53,974 nucleotides of DNA from Sporosarcina ureae (GCF_029267015.1 NZ_JARIEA010000070.1:64269-118242), one strand, 5' to 3'; shown: positions 32,948-42,329, numbered from the stretch's first letter. Notes: generated by a model from the sequence alone, not told the origin. Program-made: numbers and translations.

Positions 32948-34726
32948 GTGGCGATCATTCAAAATCCATTAGATATATTGGATAAGTATTTTGGCTATTC
33001 AGCATTTCGGGAGGGACAACAACGGGTCATCGATCAAGTATTGCAAGGTGATGATTCACTCTGCGTCATGCCAACAGGTGGCGGTAAGTCGGTTTGTTAT
33101 CAAGTACCTGCGCTAGCGATGGAAGGAACCGTTCTTGTCATCTCGCCGCTTATTTCCTTGATGAAAGACCAAGTCGATGCATTGCATCAGTTAGGTATTC
33201 CTGCAGCGTATATTAATAGTACGCTATCGACAGAAGAATATTTTGGTACAATGGACAACGCACTTGAAGGAAAATATAAACTGTTATATGTGGCTCCAGA
33301 GCGATTGGATTCCGAATCCTTTCTCAACCAATTGCAAAAAATGACGATTCCACTGATTGCGATCGACGAAGCGCATTGTATTTCACAATGGGGACATGAT
33401 TTCCGGCCGAGTTATCGAAATATCCATCGTATCTTTGATTATTTAAACAGCCGACCCATTGTTCTTGCACTAACCGCAACGGCCACGCCGGAAGTACAGG
33501 ATGATATATGCCAGCAATTGCATATCCCGCCTGTAAGTCGCGTCGTAACTGGTTTCGAAAGAAGCAATTTGGTGTTCTCTGTAGTCAAAGGTCAAAACCG
33601 AGATCAATTTGTTAAAGAATATGTTCAAAAAAACAAAAATGAATCGGGCATTATTTATGCCGCTACTAGAAAAGCAGTGGAGCAAGTTTATTTATTACTT
33701 GAAAAAAGCGGTATTCAAGCTGCAAAGTATCATGCAGGATTATCAATTGATGAACGCCAACAGCAACAAGATCGATTCATCATGGAAGATGCACGCGTGA
33801 TGGTCGCAACTAACGCGTTTGGTATGGGAATTGATAAATCCAATATTCGCTACGTCATTCATTATCAAATGCCGAAGAATATGGAAAGTTATTATCAGGA
33901 AGCTGGAAGAGCAGGGCGTGACGGGCTCGACAGTGATTGTTATTTGTTATTCTCTTCGCAAGACGTCTTAACACAACGCTTCCTCATCGAACAGTCTCCA
34001 GATCCTTCCCGTGTATCGAATGAAATCAAAAAGATGCAAGTGATGGTAGATTACTGCCATACGGAAGGCTGTCTGCAAAAACATATCATCAAGTATTTTG
34101 GCGAAGAGGATGTTGAAGATTGTGGTCGTTGCGGTAACTGCACCGACACGCGCGAACAGTTTGATGTAACCGTTGATACGCAAAAAGTGCTTTCCTGTGT
34201 TATTCGCATGGGGCAACGCTTCGGTAAGACGATGGTTGCGCAAGTACTGACAGGATCGAGAAATAAGAAGCTCAAAGAATTGAACTTTGATGAGCTATCG
34301 ACATATGGATTGATGAAAGGGCGCAATGCCAAAGACGTAGCAGATTTTATCGAATTTTTGATTTCAAAGAATTATCTACAAGTTGAAAGTGGGCCGTATC
34401 CAACTATTTTCGTCAGTGAAGATGGGAAAGACGTCTTACTAGGAAAAGTAAAAGTCTGGCGTAAAGGCGAGATGGTGACAACTGTCATCGCTAAAGACGA
34501 TCCGTTATTCAACGAACTGCGAGCGATGCGCTTGAAACTGGCACAAGAAGCTGGTGTCCCACCATTCGTTATTTTCTCGGACAAGACATTACGAGATATG
34601 GTAGCAAAAATGCCTGCCACTAATGAAGAGTTATTAACTGTGCAAGGGGTAGGCGAAACGAAGCTTGAGCGTTACGGAGAAGTGTTCCTTGAGATTATCG
34701 ATTCGTTTTCAACACAGCAAGCGTAA
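32948..34726 (+). CDS. recQ: ATP-dependent DNA helicase RecQ
   Basis: A 3'-5' helicase that unwinds DNA during recombination repair. Helicase motifs are intact: Walker A PTGGGKS, IDEAHCISQWGHDF (DEAH), TATATPEV and QEAGRAGRDG. The zinc-binding cysteines CHTEGC, then CGRCGNC, are present, followed by a winged-helix region and a C-terminal HRDC domain (about 515-592). It has 592 residues. The start is uncertain: AGGAGG (32940-32945) is only 2 bases from this GTG, while ATC at 32954 and ATT at 32957 sit at better spacing. A rare-start-codon initiation would shorten the protein by two or three residues. Confidence 0.92.
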   Translation: MAIIQNPLDILDKYFGYSAFREGQQRVIDQVLQGDDSLCVMPTGGGKSVCYQVPALAMEGTVLVISPLISLMKDQVDALHQLGIPAAYINSTLSTEEYFGTMDNALEGKYKLLYVAPERLDSESFLNQLQKMTIPLIAIDEAHCISQWGHDFRPSYRNIHRIFDYLNSRPIVLALTATATPEVQDDICQQLHIPPVSRVVTGFERSNLVFSVVKGQNRDQFVKEYVQKNKNESGIIYAATRKAVEQVYLLLEKSGIQAAKYHAGLSIDERQQQQDRFIMEDARVMVATNAFGMGIDKSNIRYVIHYQMPKNMESYYQEAGRAGRDGLDSDCYLLFSSQDVLTQRFLIEQSPDPSRVSNEIKKMQVMVDYCHTEGCLQKHIIKYFGEEDVEDCGRCGNCTDTREQFDVTVDTQKVLSCVIRMGQRFGKTMVAQVLTGSRNKKLKELNFDELSTYGLMKGRNAKDVADFIEFLISKNYLQVESGPYPTIFVSEDGKDVLLGKVKVWRKGEMVTTVIAKDDPLFNELRAMRLKLAQEAGVPPFVIFSDKTLRDMVAKMPATNEELLTVQGVGETKLERYGEVFLEIIDSFSTQQA

Positions 34727-34733
34727 ATAGGAA

Positions 34734-34780
34734 ACATCACAGGTAGTCGTTGTTTTTCGACTTCCTGTGATGTCTTTTTT
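34734..34780 (+). terminator. Terminator after recQ
   Basis: ACATCACAGGTAGTCG and CGACTTCCTGTGATGT form a 16-bp stem with one mismatch, then CTTTTTT. Confidence 0.88.
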
Positions 34781-34813
34781 AATTCTAAGACTATGATACC
34801 TTTTTTATAATAT

Positions 34814-35983
34814 TTACTGTGCAGAGCGTTGACCCTCGAATGGACGAGTATCTTTTCGCAAACCGATTAATGTAAAAATAGCTGCGATCAACAAAATCGC
34901 ACTTGCAAGCATAAAGGCATGATGGAATTCCAAGTCCAATATACCGATAGCACTAGATCCTACTACAACGCCAAACGAGAAGAACGCATAGAAGAATCCG
35001 TACGCTTTCCCTCTCGTTTCTGGTTCCGTAGAATCAATTAGCAATGAGTTAATAGAAGGGAATAGGAATGCGAATCCAGTTCCATAGACGACCATCGCCA
35101 ACATCATCAAAGATAGTTCGTCAACTTGTGATAAGAACAACATACTGCCACTCATCAAAATCAAGCCGACTGCCAATGTGACCATCGGACGAGCAATATC
35201 AAAAATCCGATTGATCGGCAAAACGAAAATCAACACAGCGACTAGACCGAAAACACTTAGCAGCATGCCTGTCGTTTTTGCATCAAACTGAAGGTACTCG
35301 ACTTTTAGTGGGAGTACTAAGGCCAACACGCCTTGTGAGAACATCAGGAAGAACGCGCCAAGAAAAGCTCGTATGATACCTGGGTGTCGGAAAAATGCTA
35401 ACGGCTTGACTGCTTTTTGTTTCGCTGTCTTTACTTTTCTTACGTATGTAAACGAACGTAAAAATATAATGGCGCCAATTGTCAGTAGAACCATGAAGAC
35501 CCCATTGATGGCCATGATTGTTACAACGCTTGTCTTAACGGAAACGATCCCGCTATAAGCAGGTCCGAAAATGGCAGCAAGTCCAACAAACGCACCTGAG
35601 ATTGCAGCATTTCTACCACGCTTGGAACGTTCGGAACCGTTAGCTAGAAACGTGAAGGCAGCTGGAATGATCAAACCTTCCGTTAAGCCGTGCACAAAAC
35701 GAATGCCGATTAATGTTCCTGAACCAGAAATCAATCCATATGAGAACAACGACAAAGCGGATGTGAACAAACCGAATAATAGAATATAGAATGGTCCTTT
35801 GCGATCTGTCAAAATACCTGAAATGATATTACCGAAAATATTCGCAAACGAGTAAATACCGACCGATAATCCAACAATAAAAGCAGAAGCGCCGAGACCG
35901 GTAGCGAACGGACTCATGATGGGCAACTGTGAAAATAAATCAAAAAACGAGAAGAAAACAATTAGATAGACAAAAAAGCGCAT
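34814..35983 (-). CDS. MFS transporter, drug-efflux type
   Basis: A 12-helix major facilitator of 389 residues, probably exporting a small molecule with proton exchange. The loop 2-3 motif is present as GILTDRKGPF (about residue 58), and the fold runs through to helix 12. The substrate cannot be read. The ATG at 35983 is chosen because GAGG lies 6 bases before it; the GTG 12 bases upstream would begin within the ribosome-binding site. It converges on recQ and diverges from ddh, with a gap of 156 bases between their starts. Confidence 0.85.
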   Translation of the reverse strand: MRFFVYLIVFFSFFDLFSQLPIMSPFATGLGASAFIVGLSVGIYSFANIFGNIISGILTDRKGPFYILLFGLFTSALSLFSYGLISGSGTLIGIRFVHGLTEGLIIPAAFTFLANGSERSKRGRNAAISGAFVGLAAIFGPAYSGIVSVKTSVVTIMAINGVFMVLLTIGAIIFLRSFTYVRKVKTAKQKAVKPLAFFRHPGIIRAFLGAFFLMFSQGVLALVLPLKVEYLQFDAKTTGMLLSVFGLVAVLIFVLPINRIFDIARPMVTLAVGLILMSGSMLFLSQVDELSLMMLAMVVYGTGFAFLFPSINSLLIDSTEPETRGKAYGFFYAFFSFGVVVGSSAIGILDLEFHHAFMLASAILLIAAIFTLIGLRKDTRPFEGQRSAQ

Positions 35984-36139
35984 AATGATCCTCACTTTAC
36001 AAAAAATTCAACTACTATCTATTTTAACATGAAACTTTTTGAATAGAACTGAACTGCTCAAAGATAAATATTCGCAATCTACCATCCTTCACGGTAAAAT
36101 GAGAAACGTAAACAACAAAGCATAAGGGGATGAGTGATC

Positions 36140-37126
36140 TTGACGAAAGAAATTCGAGTAGGAATCGCTGGTTACGGTAATTTAGGGCGTGGCGTAGAGT
36201 CAGCAATCAGTCAAAATAAAGATATGACATTAGTTGGCGTATTCACGCGCAGAGAGCCAAAAGACGTACAATTACTTTCAGAGCAAGTACCCGTTCATAA
36301 GCTGGACGAAATAGAATCATTTAAAAATGATATTGATGTCTTGATCTTATGCGGTGGTTCTAAAAATGACTTGCCAGAACAAGGGCCAGCCCTTGCGAAA
36401 CACTTTACAACGGTAGATAGCTTCGACACGCATGCCAAGATTCCAGAGTACTTCGCGGCAGTTGATGAAGTAGCTAAAGAGGCAGGAACAACAGCTATTA
36501 TTTCTGTCGGATGGGATCCGGGTTTATTTTCGATCAACCGCTTAATGGGTGAATCTATTTTGCCTGAAGGTGAAACGTATACGTTCTGGGGTAAAGGATT
36601 AAGTCAAGGTCACTCCGATGCTGTGCGTCGTGTTGACGGCGTGAAAGCAGGCGTTCAGTACACATTGCCAGCTGAAGATGCGATCAATCGTGTGCGTAAC
36701 GGTGAGCACCCTGAGCTTTCGACAAAAGATAAACATACACGTGAATGTTATGTCGTTCTTGAAGAAGGAGCTAGTGCAGATCAAGTACGTGAAACGATTG
36801 TTACGATGCCTGATTACTTCGCAGATTACGATACGATCGTTCATTTTATTACAGAAGAAGAACTTCGTCTTGACCATGCGAAGATGCCGCATGGCGGTTT
36901 CGTCATTCGCAGTGGCAACACGGGCAAGCACACAGATCAAGTCATAGAGTTCTCACTTAAATTAGATAGCAATCCCGAATTTACATCAAGTGTCCTTGTC
37001 GCATATGCAAGAGCAGCTTATAAATTGCAGCAAAAAGGCGATACTGGAGCGAAAACAGTTTATGACATCGCACCAGGCTTGTTATCACCTAAATCACCTG
37101 CAGCTATTCGTAAAGAATTACTATAA
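36140..37126 (+). CDS. ddh: meso-Diaminopimelate D-dehydrogenase
   Basis: Makes meso-diaminopimelate directly from tetrahydrodipicolinate, ammonia and NADPH, a one-step shortcut for lysine and cell-wall synthesis. It has the NADP-binding GIAGYGNLGRGVE at the N-terminus and the family stretches SVGWDPGLFSINR and GKGLSQGHSDAVRR near residues 125-165. The TTG at 36140 is chosen (328 residues) because its spacing from AAGGGG is about 10; a GTG at 36134 is possible but only 4 bases away. Presence of Ddh is typical of Sporosarcina and Lysinibacillus relatives and not of B. subtilis. The M42 peptidase follows closely with no terminator. Confidence 0.92.
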   Translation: MTKEIRVGIAGYGNLGRGVESAISQNKDMTLVGVFTRREPKDVQLLSEQVPVHKLDEIESFKNDIDVLILCGGSKNDLPEQGPALAKHFTTVDSFDTHAKIPEYFAAVDEVAKEAGTTAIISVGWDPGLFSINRLMGESILPEGETYTFWGKGLSQGHSDAVRRVDGVKAGVQYTLPAEDAINRVRNGEHPELSTKDKHTRECYVVLEEGASADQVRETIVTMPDYFADYDTIVHFITEEELRLDHAKMPHGGFVIRSGNTGKHTDQVIEFSLKLDSNPEFTSSVLVAYARAAYKLQQKGDTGAKTVYDIAPGLLSPKSPAAIRKELL

Positions 37127-37174
37127 TATCAGACAAATTATTTTGGAATGTATAATGAGGAGGCAGAATCTTTT

Positions 37175-38260
37175 ATGAAACTGGATGAGACATTAGAAAT
37201 GCTAAAAGACTTAACCGATGCACGAGGAATTCCGGGCAATGAGCGCGAAGCACGTGACGTCATGACGAAGCACATTAAACCCTATGCAGATGAAATCGAT
37301 CATGACGGACTCGGTTCACTGATTGCAAGCAAAGAAGGCGATGCAAACGGACCGAAGATCATGATCGCAGGACACTTGGATGAAGTAGGCTTCATGTTGA
37401 CACGAATCGATGATAAGGGGTTCATTTACTTCCAAACAGTTGGTGGCTGGTGGTCACAAGTTATGCTTGCGCAGAGAGTGTCCATCGTTACACGTTCAGG
37501 CGAGACGATTACAGGCGTAATTGGTTCAAAGCCGCCACATATCCTGACTCCTGAAGCACGTAAGAAACCTGTTGATATTAAAGACATGTTCATTGATGTA
37601 GGTGCCGAAACAAAAGAAGAGGTTCTATCATGGGGTGTTCTTCCAGGCGATATGATTGTGCCATACTTCGAATTTACCGTGATGAAAAATGAAAACTACT
37701 TGCTCGCAAAAGCGTGGGATAATCGTATCGGCTGTGCAATCGCGATTGAAGTGATGAAGCAGTTGAAAGATGAGAAACACCCGAACCGTTTGTATAGTGT
37801 GGGGGCAATTCAAGAAGAGGTAGGTTTGCGTGGAGCTAAAACAGCGGCAAATAAAATTCAGCCGGATATCGGTTTCGCTGTCGACGTAGGTATTGCTGGT
37901 GATACACCCGGTGTTACCGCGAAAGAGTCTGTTGGAACAATGGGCGAAGGTCCACAAATCTTACTATATGATGCTTCGATGGTATCGCATAGAGGATTAC
38001 GCAACTTCGTAGTGGATACAGCAGAAGAGTTGAATATACCGTATCAATTTGCAACCATGTCCGGCGGTGGAACGGATGGCGGATCAATTCATGTAAGCGG
38101 AACGGGAACTCCGACATTGGCGATCTGTATTCCAACACGCTATATCCATAGTCATGCGGCCATGCTTCACCGTAAAGATTTTGAAAACACAGTGAAACTT
38201 TTAGTGGAAGTCGTTAAACGTCTCGATGCAGATGAAGTAAAAAACATTACATTTGAATAA
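37175..38260 (+). CDS. M42-family aminopeptidase (glutamyl aminopeptidase-like)
   Basis: A cytoplasmic dimetal aminopeptidase that probably forms a dodecameric tetrahedral complex. Metal ligands are visible: [10 protein letters not shown] (His, and Asp nearby), WDNRIGC (Asp), EEVGLRGA (catalytic Glu and Glu ligand), DVGIAGD (Asp) and RYIHSHAAM (His). It has 361 residues. The ATG at 37175 is chosen; GAGGAGG lies about 11 bases upstream, whereas the longer frame's ATG at 37148 has no such site. It probably shares a transcript with ddh and ends at a perfect terminator. The specific substrate is unknown. Confidence 0.9.
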   Translation: MKLDETLEMLKDLTDARGIPGNEREARDVMTKHIKPYADEIDHDGLGSLIASKEGDANGPKIMIAGHLDEVGFMLTRIDDKGFIYFQTVGGWWSQVMLAQRVSIVTRSGETITGVIGSKPPHILTPEARKKPVDIKDMFIDVGAETKEEVLSWGVLPGDMIVPYFEFTVMKNENYLLAKAWDNRIGCAIAIEVMKQLKDEKHPNRLYSVGAIQEEVGLRGAKTAANKIQPDIGFAVDVGIAGDTPGVTAKESVGTMGEGPQILLYDASMVSHRGLRNFVVDTAEELNIPYQFATMSGGGTDGGSIHVSGTGTPTLAICIPTRYIHSHAAMLHRKDFENTVKLLVEVVKRLDADEVKNITFE

Positions 38261-38273
38261 ATAATACTAGTAG

Positions 38274-38305
38274 ACAACGATGCTCAAAAGCATCGTTGTT
38301 TTTTT
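38274..38305 (+). terminator. Terminator after the M42 peptidase gene
   Basis: ACAACGATGCT and AGCATCGTTGT form a perfect 11-bp stem with a CAAA loop, then a run of Ts. Confidence 0.93.
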
Positions 38306-38335
38306 AATTAAATTATATGATAAGTTATAAAAATT

Positions 38336-38388
38336 CATTTGACTTCATAAATATACATATGTATACTAGTTTATACATACTTCAAATG
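38336..38388. promoter_or_regulatory. Palindromic region before argF, candidate ArgR/AhrC operator
   Basis: CATTTGA (38336-38342) and TCAAATG (38382-38388) bracket AT-rich sequence with internal inverted repeats, including TATACATATGTATA (38352-38365). The CATAAATATACATATG segment partly resembles the arginine operator half-site of Bacillus (CATGAATAAAAATTCA). It lies 20-72 bases upstream of argF. The ArgR link is an inference. Confidence 0.45.
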
Positions 38389-38407
38389 GATGGATGGGGA
38401 TTAAAAA

Positions 38408-39373
38408 ATGGTAAAAACAAATCAAACAACTTCACTTATAGAAAAAGACAGCTTAAAAGGACGCGATTTTTTAACACTACTTGATTATTCTAGCGAAGAG
38501 GTCGCGTATCTCGTACAACTGGCATATGACATGAAACAGGATACATTGGCTGGTAAAACGCCGGACATTTTAGCAGGTAAGACACTCGGGATGATTTTCG
38601 AGAAAAACTCCACACGTACACGTATTTCATTCGAAGTGGGCATGATCCAGTTAGGCGGACATGGCATTTTCATGAATGCGCGTGATTTACAGATTGGGCG
38701 TGGCGAATCCGTTTCAGATACTGGAAAAGTATTGTCCGAATTTTTGGACGGCGTGATGATCCGTGCGAAATCTCATAAAATGGTGGAAGAATTGGCAGAA
38801 CATACATCAGTTCCTGTCATTAACGGGTTAACCGATCTATTCCATCCGTGCCAAGCGATGGCAGATCTACTGACAATCAAAGAAGTTAAAGGTGACTTGA
38901 AAGGCTTGAAACTTTCGTATATTGGTGACGGAAATAACGTTGCCCATTCATTAGTGATTGCAGGTGCACATATGGGTATGCACGTTTCTGTCGCAACGCC
39001 AAAAGGCTATGAATATCATTCAGGTTTGTTTGAAAAAGCAAAGAAAATTGCTGAGTTGAACGGAGGTAGCGTAACGTCTACTTACGACCCAATCGAATCT
39101 TCCACTGATGCAGACGCTATTTATACAGATACTTGGACTAGCATGGGGCAGGAAGAAGAAGCAGCGCAGCGTTTGATCGACTTTAAAGACTTCCAGATCA
39201 ATGATCAATTGGTCGGTCATGCGAAAAAAGATTATGTATTCTTGCACTGTCTTCCAGCGCATCGTGAAGAAGAAGTATCGACTTCCGTAATCGACGGTAA
39301 GAACTCGTATGTCTTCCAACAAGCAGGAAATCGTCTGCACGCACAAAAAGCGGTAATTGCTTCATTACTATAA
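38408..39373 (+). CDS. argF: Ornithine carbamoyltransferase
   Basis: Joins ornithine and carbamoyl phosphate to citrulline in arginine synthesis. Carbamoyl-phosphate binding STRTR (FEKNSTRTRISF), FHPCQ and the ornithine-binding HCLPAHR are all present, with DTWTSMGQ between. It has 321 residues. The start is ATG behind GGATGGGGA. The gene stands alone, without argC, argJ, argB, argD or carAB next to it and without arcA or arcC, so whether it is biosynthetic or catabolic cannot be settled by context; the palindromes upstream suggest arginine-dependent control. It ends at a perfect terminator. Confidence 0.93.
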   Translation: MVKTNQTTSLIEKDSLKGRDFLTLLDYSSEEVAYLVQLAYDMKQDTLAGKTPDILAGKTLGMIFEKNSTRTRISFEVGMIQLGGHGIFMNARDLQIGRGESVSDTGKVLSEFLDGVMIRAKSHKMVEELAEHTSVPVINGLTDLFHPCQAMADLLTIKEVKGDLKGLKLSYIGDGNNVAHSLVIAGAHMGMHVSVATPKGYEYHSGLFEKAKKIAELNGGSVTSTYDPIESSTDADAIYTDTWTSMGQEEEAAQRLIDFKDFQINDQLVGHAKKDYVFLHCLPAHREEEVSTSVIDGKNSYVFQQAGNRLHAQKAVIASLL

Positions 39374-39386
39374 ATAAATTGATTAG

Positions 39387-39418
39387 CTGTTTTCCTTTAC
39401 GAGGAAAACAGTTTTTTT
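39387..39418 (+). terminator. Terminator after argF
   Basis: CTGTTTTCCT and AGGAAAACAG form a perfect 10-bp stem with a TTACG loop, then seven Ts. Confidence 0.93.
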
Positions 39419-39477
39419 ATGCTCTGCTTCCTATCATTTGATATACTGAATGGAATCGAAGTAGGGGAGGAAACTTT

Positions 39478-39936
39478 TTGTTAACATATCTACTTGTGTT
39501 TCTTGCAGGTGCAGCGCCAGGGTTTGAAGTGCTGGTGGCAGTTCCGCTCGGTATTTTACGTGGAATGCCTTTGGTAACTGCCGTGCTAGTTGGATTTGCA
39601 GGAAATGCTTTGACTATAATACTAGAAATTATGATCTTTCAAAAGTTAAAAGACTGGTGGGAAAGTAGAAAGAAAACGGATTCGACAGCTCCGTCAAAAC
39701 GTACTGCACGAGCTGAAAGTATTTGGAAGCGCTTTGGTATTCCTGGCCTTGCCCTTCTTGGTCCGGTTCTCATTGGCTCTCATCTGGCTGCATTTTTAGC
39801 GTTGGCGCTCGGTTCTTCCAAATCTCAGACCGCCATTTGGCTACTAATTAGTCTTGCGATCTGGTCAGTTGTATTTGGAACGTTAACGGTTATGGGAGTT
39901 GACGTATTCTTTTGGACACGTGAAAAATTAGCGTAA
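39478..39936 (+). CDS. Small multidrug-export family membrane protein
   Basis: A membrane protein of 152 residues with about four helices and a basic cytoplasmic loop (about 57-85, KKTDSTAPSKRTARAES). It has the pattern of the 'small multi-drug export protein' family (Pfam Sm_multidrug_ex): APGFEVLVAVPLGILRGMP near the start and a glycine-rich FGIPGLALLGPVLIGSHLA segment. Despite the name, a drug-export role is not well established. The start is TTG behind GGGGAGG. No close partner gene is seen. Confidence 0.72.
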   Translation: MLTYLLVFLAGAAPGFEVLVAVPLGILRGMPLVTAVLVGFAGNALTIILEIMIFQKLKDWWESRKKTDSTAPSKRTARAESIWKRFGIPGLALLGPVLIGSHLAAFLALALGSSKSQTAIWLLISLAIWSVVFGTLTVMGVDVFFWTREKLA

Positions 39937-40160
39937 GCGATATACTACCGAATTATGTAGACAGAATAGTTCGACAACGTATATACTATATTCAGAAAGT
40001 AACGTGAACAACTATTCATAGTACTACTCGTTTGCGCATAGAGTACATCCTGAGAATCATTCCATCTGCGTATCGATTTCATTGAAATGAAGAGTACATG
40101 CTTTGAATCATGCACGACGGATTGATAATTTCACTTCTAAAAAAAGAGGAGCGGATGGAT

Positions 40161-41783
40161 ATGATGCAAACCCCATTGATTCTATCAACATTTATTACAC
40201 GGGCAGAACGATTCTTTCCAAACAAGATGATCATTTCACGTACAGGAGAGCAGCGCATACAGCGTTTTACGTATCGTGAATGGGCGAAGAGAACACGTAA
40301 ACTATCAAATGCATTAACAGAGCTAGGAATGGGACACGGAACAAAAGTGGGTACATTTGCGTGGAACCACCACCGCCATTTGGAAGCCTATTTTGGGGTC
40401 CCTTGTACGGGAGCAGTCTTGCACATGATCAATATTCGGCTATCGCCTGAACATATTATGTATATCATTAATCACGCAGAAGACGAAATCTTGCTAGTGG
40501 ATGAAGAGTTTTTCCCTCATCTTGAGAAAATGGCACCTATGTTGAAAACGGTAAAGCATTTTGTCGTCATGAGTGACAGTAAGGAAATACCTGAAACTAC
40601 GTTAGAAAACGTCCATTCATATGAAGCATTATTGGAAAAGGCTTCGGATGAGTATGACTATCCAGAAGATTTAGATGAAAATACTCCAGCAGGCTTATGT
40701 TACACATCGGCTACTACAGGTCAGCCCAAAGGCGTGATTTATTCGCATAGAGGATTAGTGCTGCACAGTTATGCACTTGGATTGTCAGATGCTATGGGGC
40801 TGTGCGAACGTGACGTCGCGATGTCTATCGTGCCGATGTTCCATGCAAATGCATGGGGAATTCCGTTCGCTGGTGTGTTCTATGGGACAACCCAAGTATT
40901 ACCTGGCCCGGGATTCAATCCTTCCGTACTTCTTGACATGATTGAAAGTGAAAAAGTAACAATGACAGCTGGCGTTCCAACCGTTTTTCTAGCTATATTA
41001 AAAGAGCTCGAGCAAGCATCGCATGATATTTCATCACTTCGTGCCATTGTGTGTGGTGGCTCTGCATCTCCTAAAGGCTTGATTCGTGCATTTGAAGAAA
41101 AATACAATATACCGTTTATTGTTGGCTATGGTATGACGGAAACGACACCACTCGTTAGTCTATCGGTTCTAACTTCCTCTATGGACAACTTGTCGACAGA
41201 AGAACGAATCAACACGCGTGCGTTGCAAGGTTTAGTTATGCCGGGACTCGACATTCGTATAATCAATGAAGACGGAGAAGTGCCTTGGGATGGTAAGACG
41301 ATGGGCGAATTAACCATTAGGGGTCCATGGATCGCGGACGAGTATTATAAGGATGAACGTACGGAAGAAGCATTCAAAGATGGATGGCTATATACAGGAG
41401 ATATTGCTGCTATGACAGAAGATGGCTACCTAAAGTTGATGGATCGTACGAAAGATCTTATCAAGAGTGGTGGCGAATGGATTTCGTCAGTCGATTTGGA
41501 AAATGCGTTAATGTCACATAAAGATGTCTACGAGGCAGCGGTGATTGCGGTTCCGCATGAGAAGTGGATGGAACGCCCGCTTGCTTGCGTAGTGTTGAAT
41601 GAAAATGTGGCGGAAGATGATGCGAAAGTGCAAGAGTTGAAGGATTCGTTAAAGGGACAATTTGCGAGTTGGTGGATTCCGGATGAAGTTTTGTTCGTGA
41701 AGGAGATTCCTAAGACATCAGTCGGAAAGTTCTTGAAAGCTGCGTTGCGTGATCAGTTGAAAGAGCATTATACGAGCAAGTAA
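40161..41783 (+). CDS. AMP-forming acyl-CoA ligase (fatty-acid type)
   Basis: Activates a carboxylic acid, probably a medium- or long-chain fatty acid, to its CoA ester through an acyl-AMP step. The AMP-binding P-loop is TSATTGQPKGVIYSHRG (about residue 180), A5 is YGMTETTP, and the A7-A10 segment runs LYTGDIAAMTEDGYLKLMDR, DLIKSGGEWIS, and the catalytic Lys in PKTSVGKFLK. The ATG at 40161 is chosen because GAGGAG lies 9 bases upstream; ATG at 40155 is only 3 away. It has 540 residues. Long-chain ligases and medium-chain ligases share this plan, so chain length is open. Confidence 0.88.
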   Translation: MMQTPLILSTFITRAERFFPNKMIISRTGEQRIQRFTYREWAKRTRKLSNALTELGMGHGTKVGTFAWNHHRHLEAYFGVPCTGAVLHMINIRLSPEHIMYIINHAEDEILLVDEEFFPHLEKMAPMLKTVKHFVVMSDSKEIPETTLENVHSYEALLEKASDEYDYPEDLDENTPAGLCYTSATTGQPKGVIYSHRGLVLHSYALGLSDAMGLCERDVAMSIVPMFHANAWGIPFAGVFYGTTQVLPGPGFNPSVLLDMIESEKVTMTAGVPTVFLAILKELEQASHDISSLRAIVCGGSASPKGLIRAFEEKYNIPFIVGYGMTETTPLVSLSVLTSSMDNLSTEERINTRALQGLVMPGLDIRIINEDGEVPWDGKTMGELTIRGPWIADEYYKDERTEEAFKDGWLYTGDIAAMTEDGYLKLMDRTKDLIKSGGEWISSVDLENALMSHKDVYEAAVIAVPHEKWMERPLACVVLNENVAEDDAKVQELKDSLKGQFASWWIPDEVLFVKEIPKTSVGKFLKAALRDQLKEHYTSK

Positions 41784-41844
41784 AAGGATACGGAGATGCA
41801 TCGTTTCATTGCTTTTTAGACAGATATAAAATAAAGTAGTTGTC

Positions 41845-41964
41845 CCCTTCCTCCGCGCCAATCCTTCGCAATGCGAATTGAAGATATTTTTTATTGCGCA
41901 TTAAAGTAAGTGCTGTAATCTATTTTGAACTTCAGTACTTGAATCTGAATAAGTTAAGACAAAA
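41845..41964 (+). repeat. Dispersed repeat module B (copy 2), fused to a terminator
   Basis: Shares CGCGCCAATCC, TGTAATC, TTTTGAAC, GTACTTGAA and AATAAGTTAAGACAAAA with 21545-21690 and the minus strand of 53895-53973. Its last bases become the left arm of the terminator at 41958-42001. Non-coding. Confidence 0.7.
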
Positions 41965-42001
41965 GAGATGCCATTGTAATGACTGTGGCATCTCTTTTGT
42001 C
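41958..42001. terminator. Bidirectional terminator between the acyl-CoA ligase gene and sspI
   Basis: GACAAAAGAGATGCC and GGCATCTCTTTTGTC form a perfect 15-bp stem around a loop containing ATTGTAA. The same stem and loop style recurs at 21859-21900. Confidence 0.88.
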
Positions 42002-42018
42002 TTTCTTTACACACCTTT

Positions 42019-42234
42019 TTATTGTGCTTTTGCGAATGACTGGGATAGTTCGTTTGTGATTTCTTCTTTTTCTTTTTCGTCGGAACGCTTCCATAGTTGT
42101 TCAAAAAATACGCCTAGTCCGGGTAGAAGGTGTTCTTCTCCTCTTTGTATGGCGTCGTCTATTACACCTCGAACGTCAGTGGAACTATTATTTGTCATGT
42201 TTGCTGTAATTGCATCACGTATTTGGAAATTCAT
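42019..42234 (-). CDS. sspI: Small acid-soluble spore protein I
   Basis: A minor spore-core protein of the SspI family, made late in the forespore. It has 71 residues, exactly the family length, with the conserved core DAIQRGEEHLLPGLGVFFEQLW and a short KEKEEITNEL tail; the family signature is IRDAI...LPGLGV. The ATG at 42234 is chosen with GGAGG 9 bases upstream; an in-frame ATG two codons earlier is too close to it. It diverges from ysgA, as in Bacillus. This gene is the best proof that the organism forms endospores. Confidence 0.92.
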   Translation of the reverse strand: MNFQIRDAITANMTNNSSTDVRGVIDDAIQRGEEHLLPGLGVFFEQLWKRSDEKEKEEITNELSQSFAKAQ

Positions 42235-42329
42235 TTGCATCAGCCTCCTTTATTCGTATCTTTTCCACAAAAGTCGCTAAATATACGCTGATTTGGTACA
42301 CTAAAAAGAAAAAAAGGATGTACAGCCTC

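Noticed and set aside
40060..40110. Palindrome TTCATT-GA-AATGAA before the acyl-CoA ligase gene as a FadR site
   Set aside because: The arms run in the opposite sense to the Bacillus FadR consensus (TGAATGA...TCATTCA), and the match is too short.
41894..42280. Open frame of 128 codons on the plus strand over sspI
   Set aside because: It is the shadow of sspI, a clear family member, and starts in repeat module B.
42241..42300. Sigma-G promoter for sspI
   Set aside because: A GTATA-like -35 can be seen, but no CATNNTA-like -10 stands at proper spacing. I did not annotate it.
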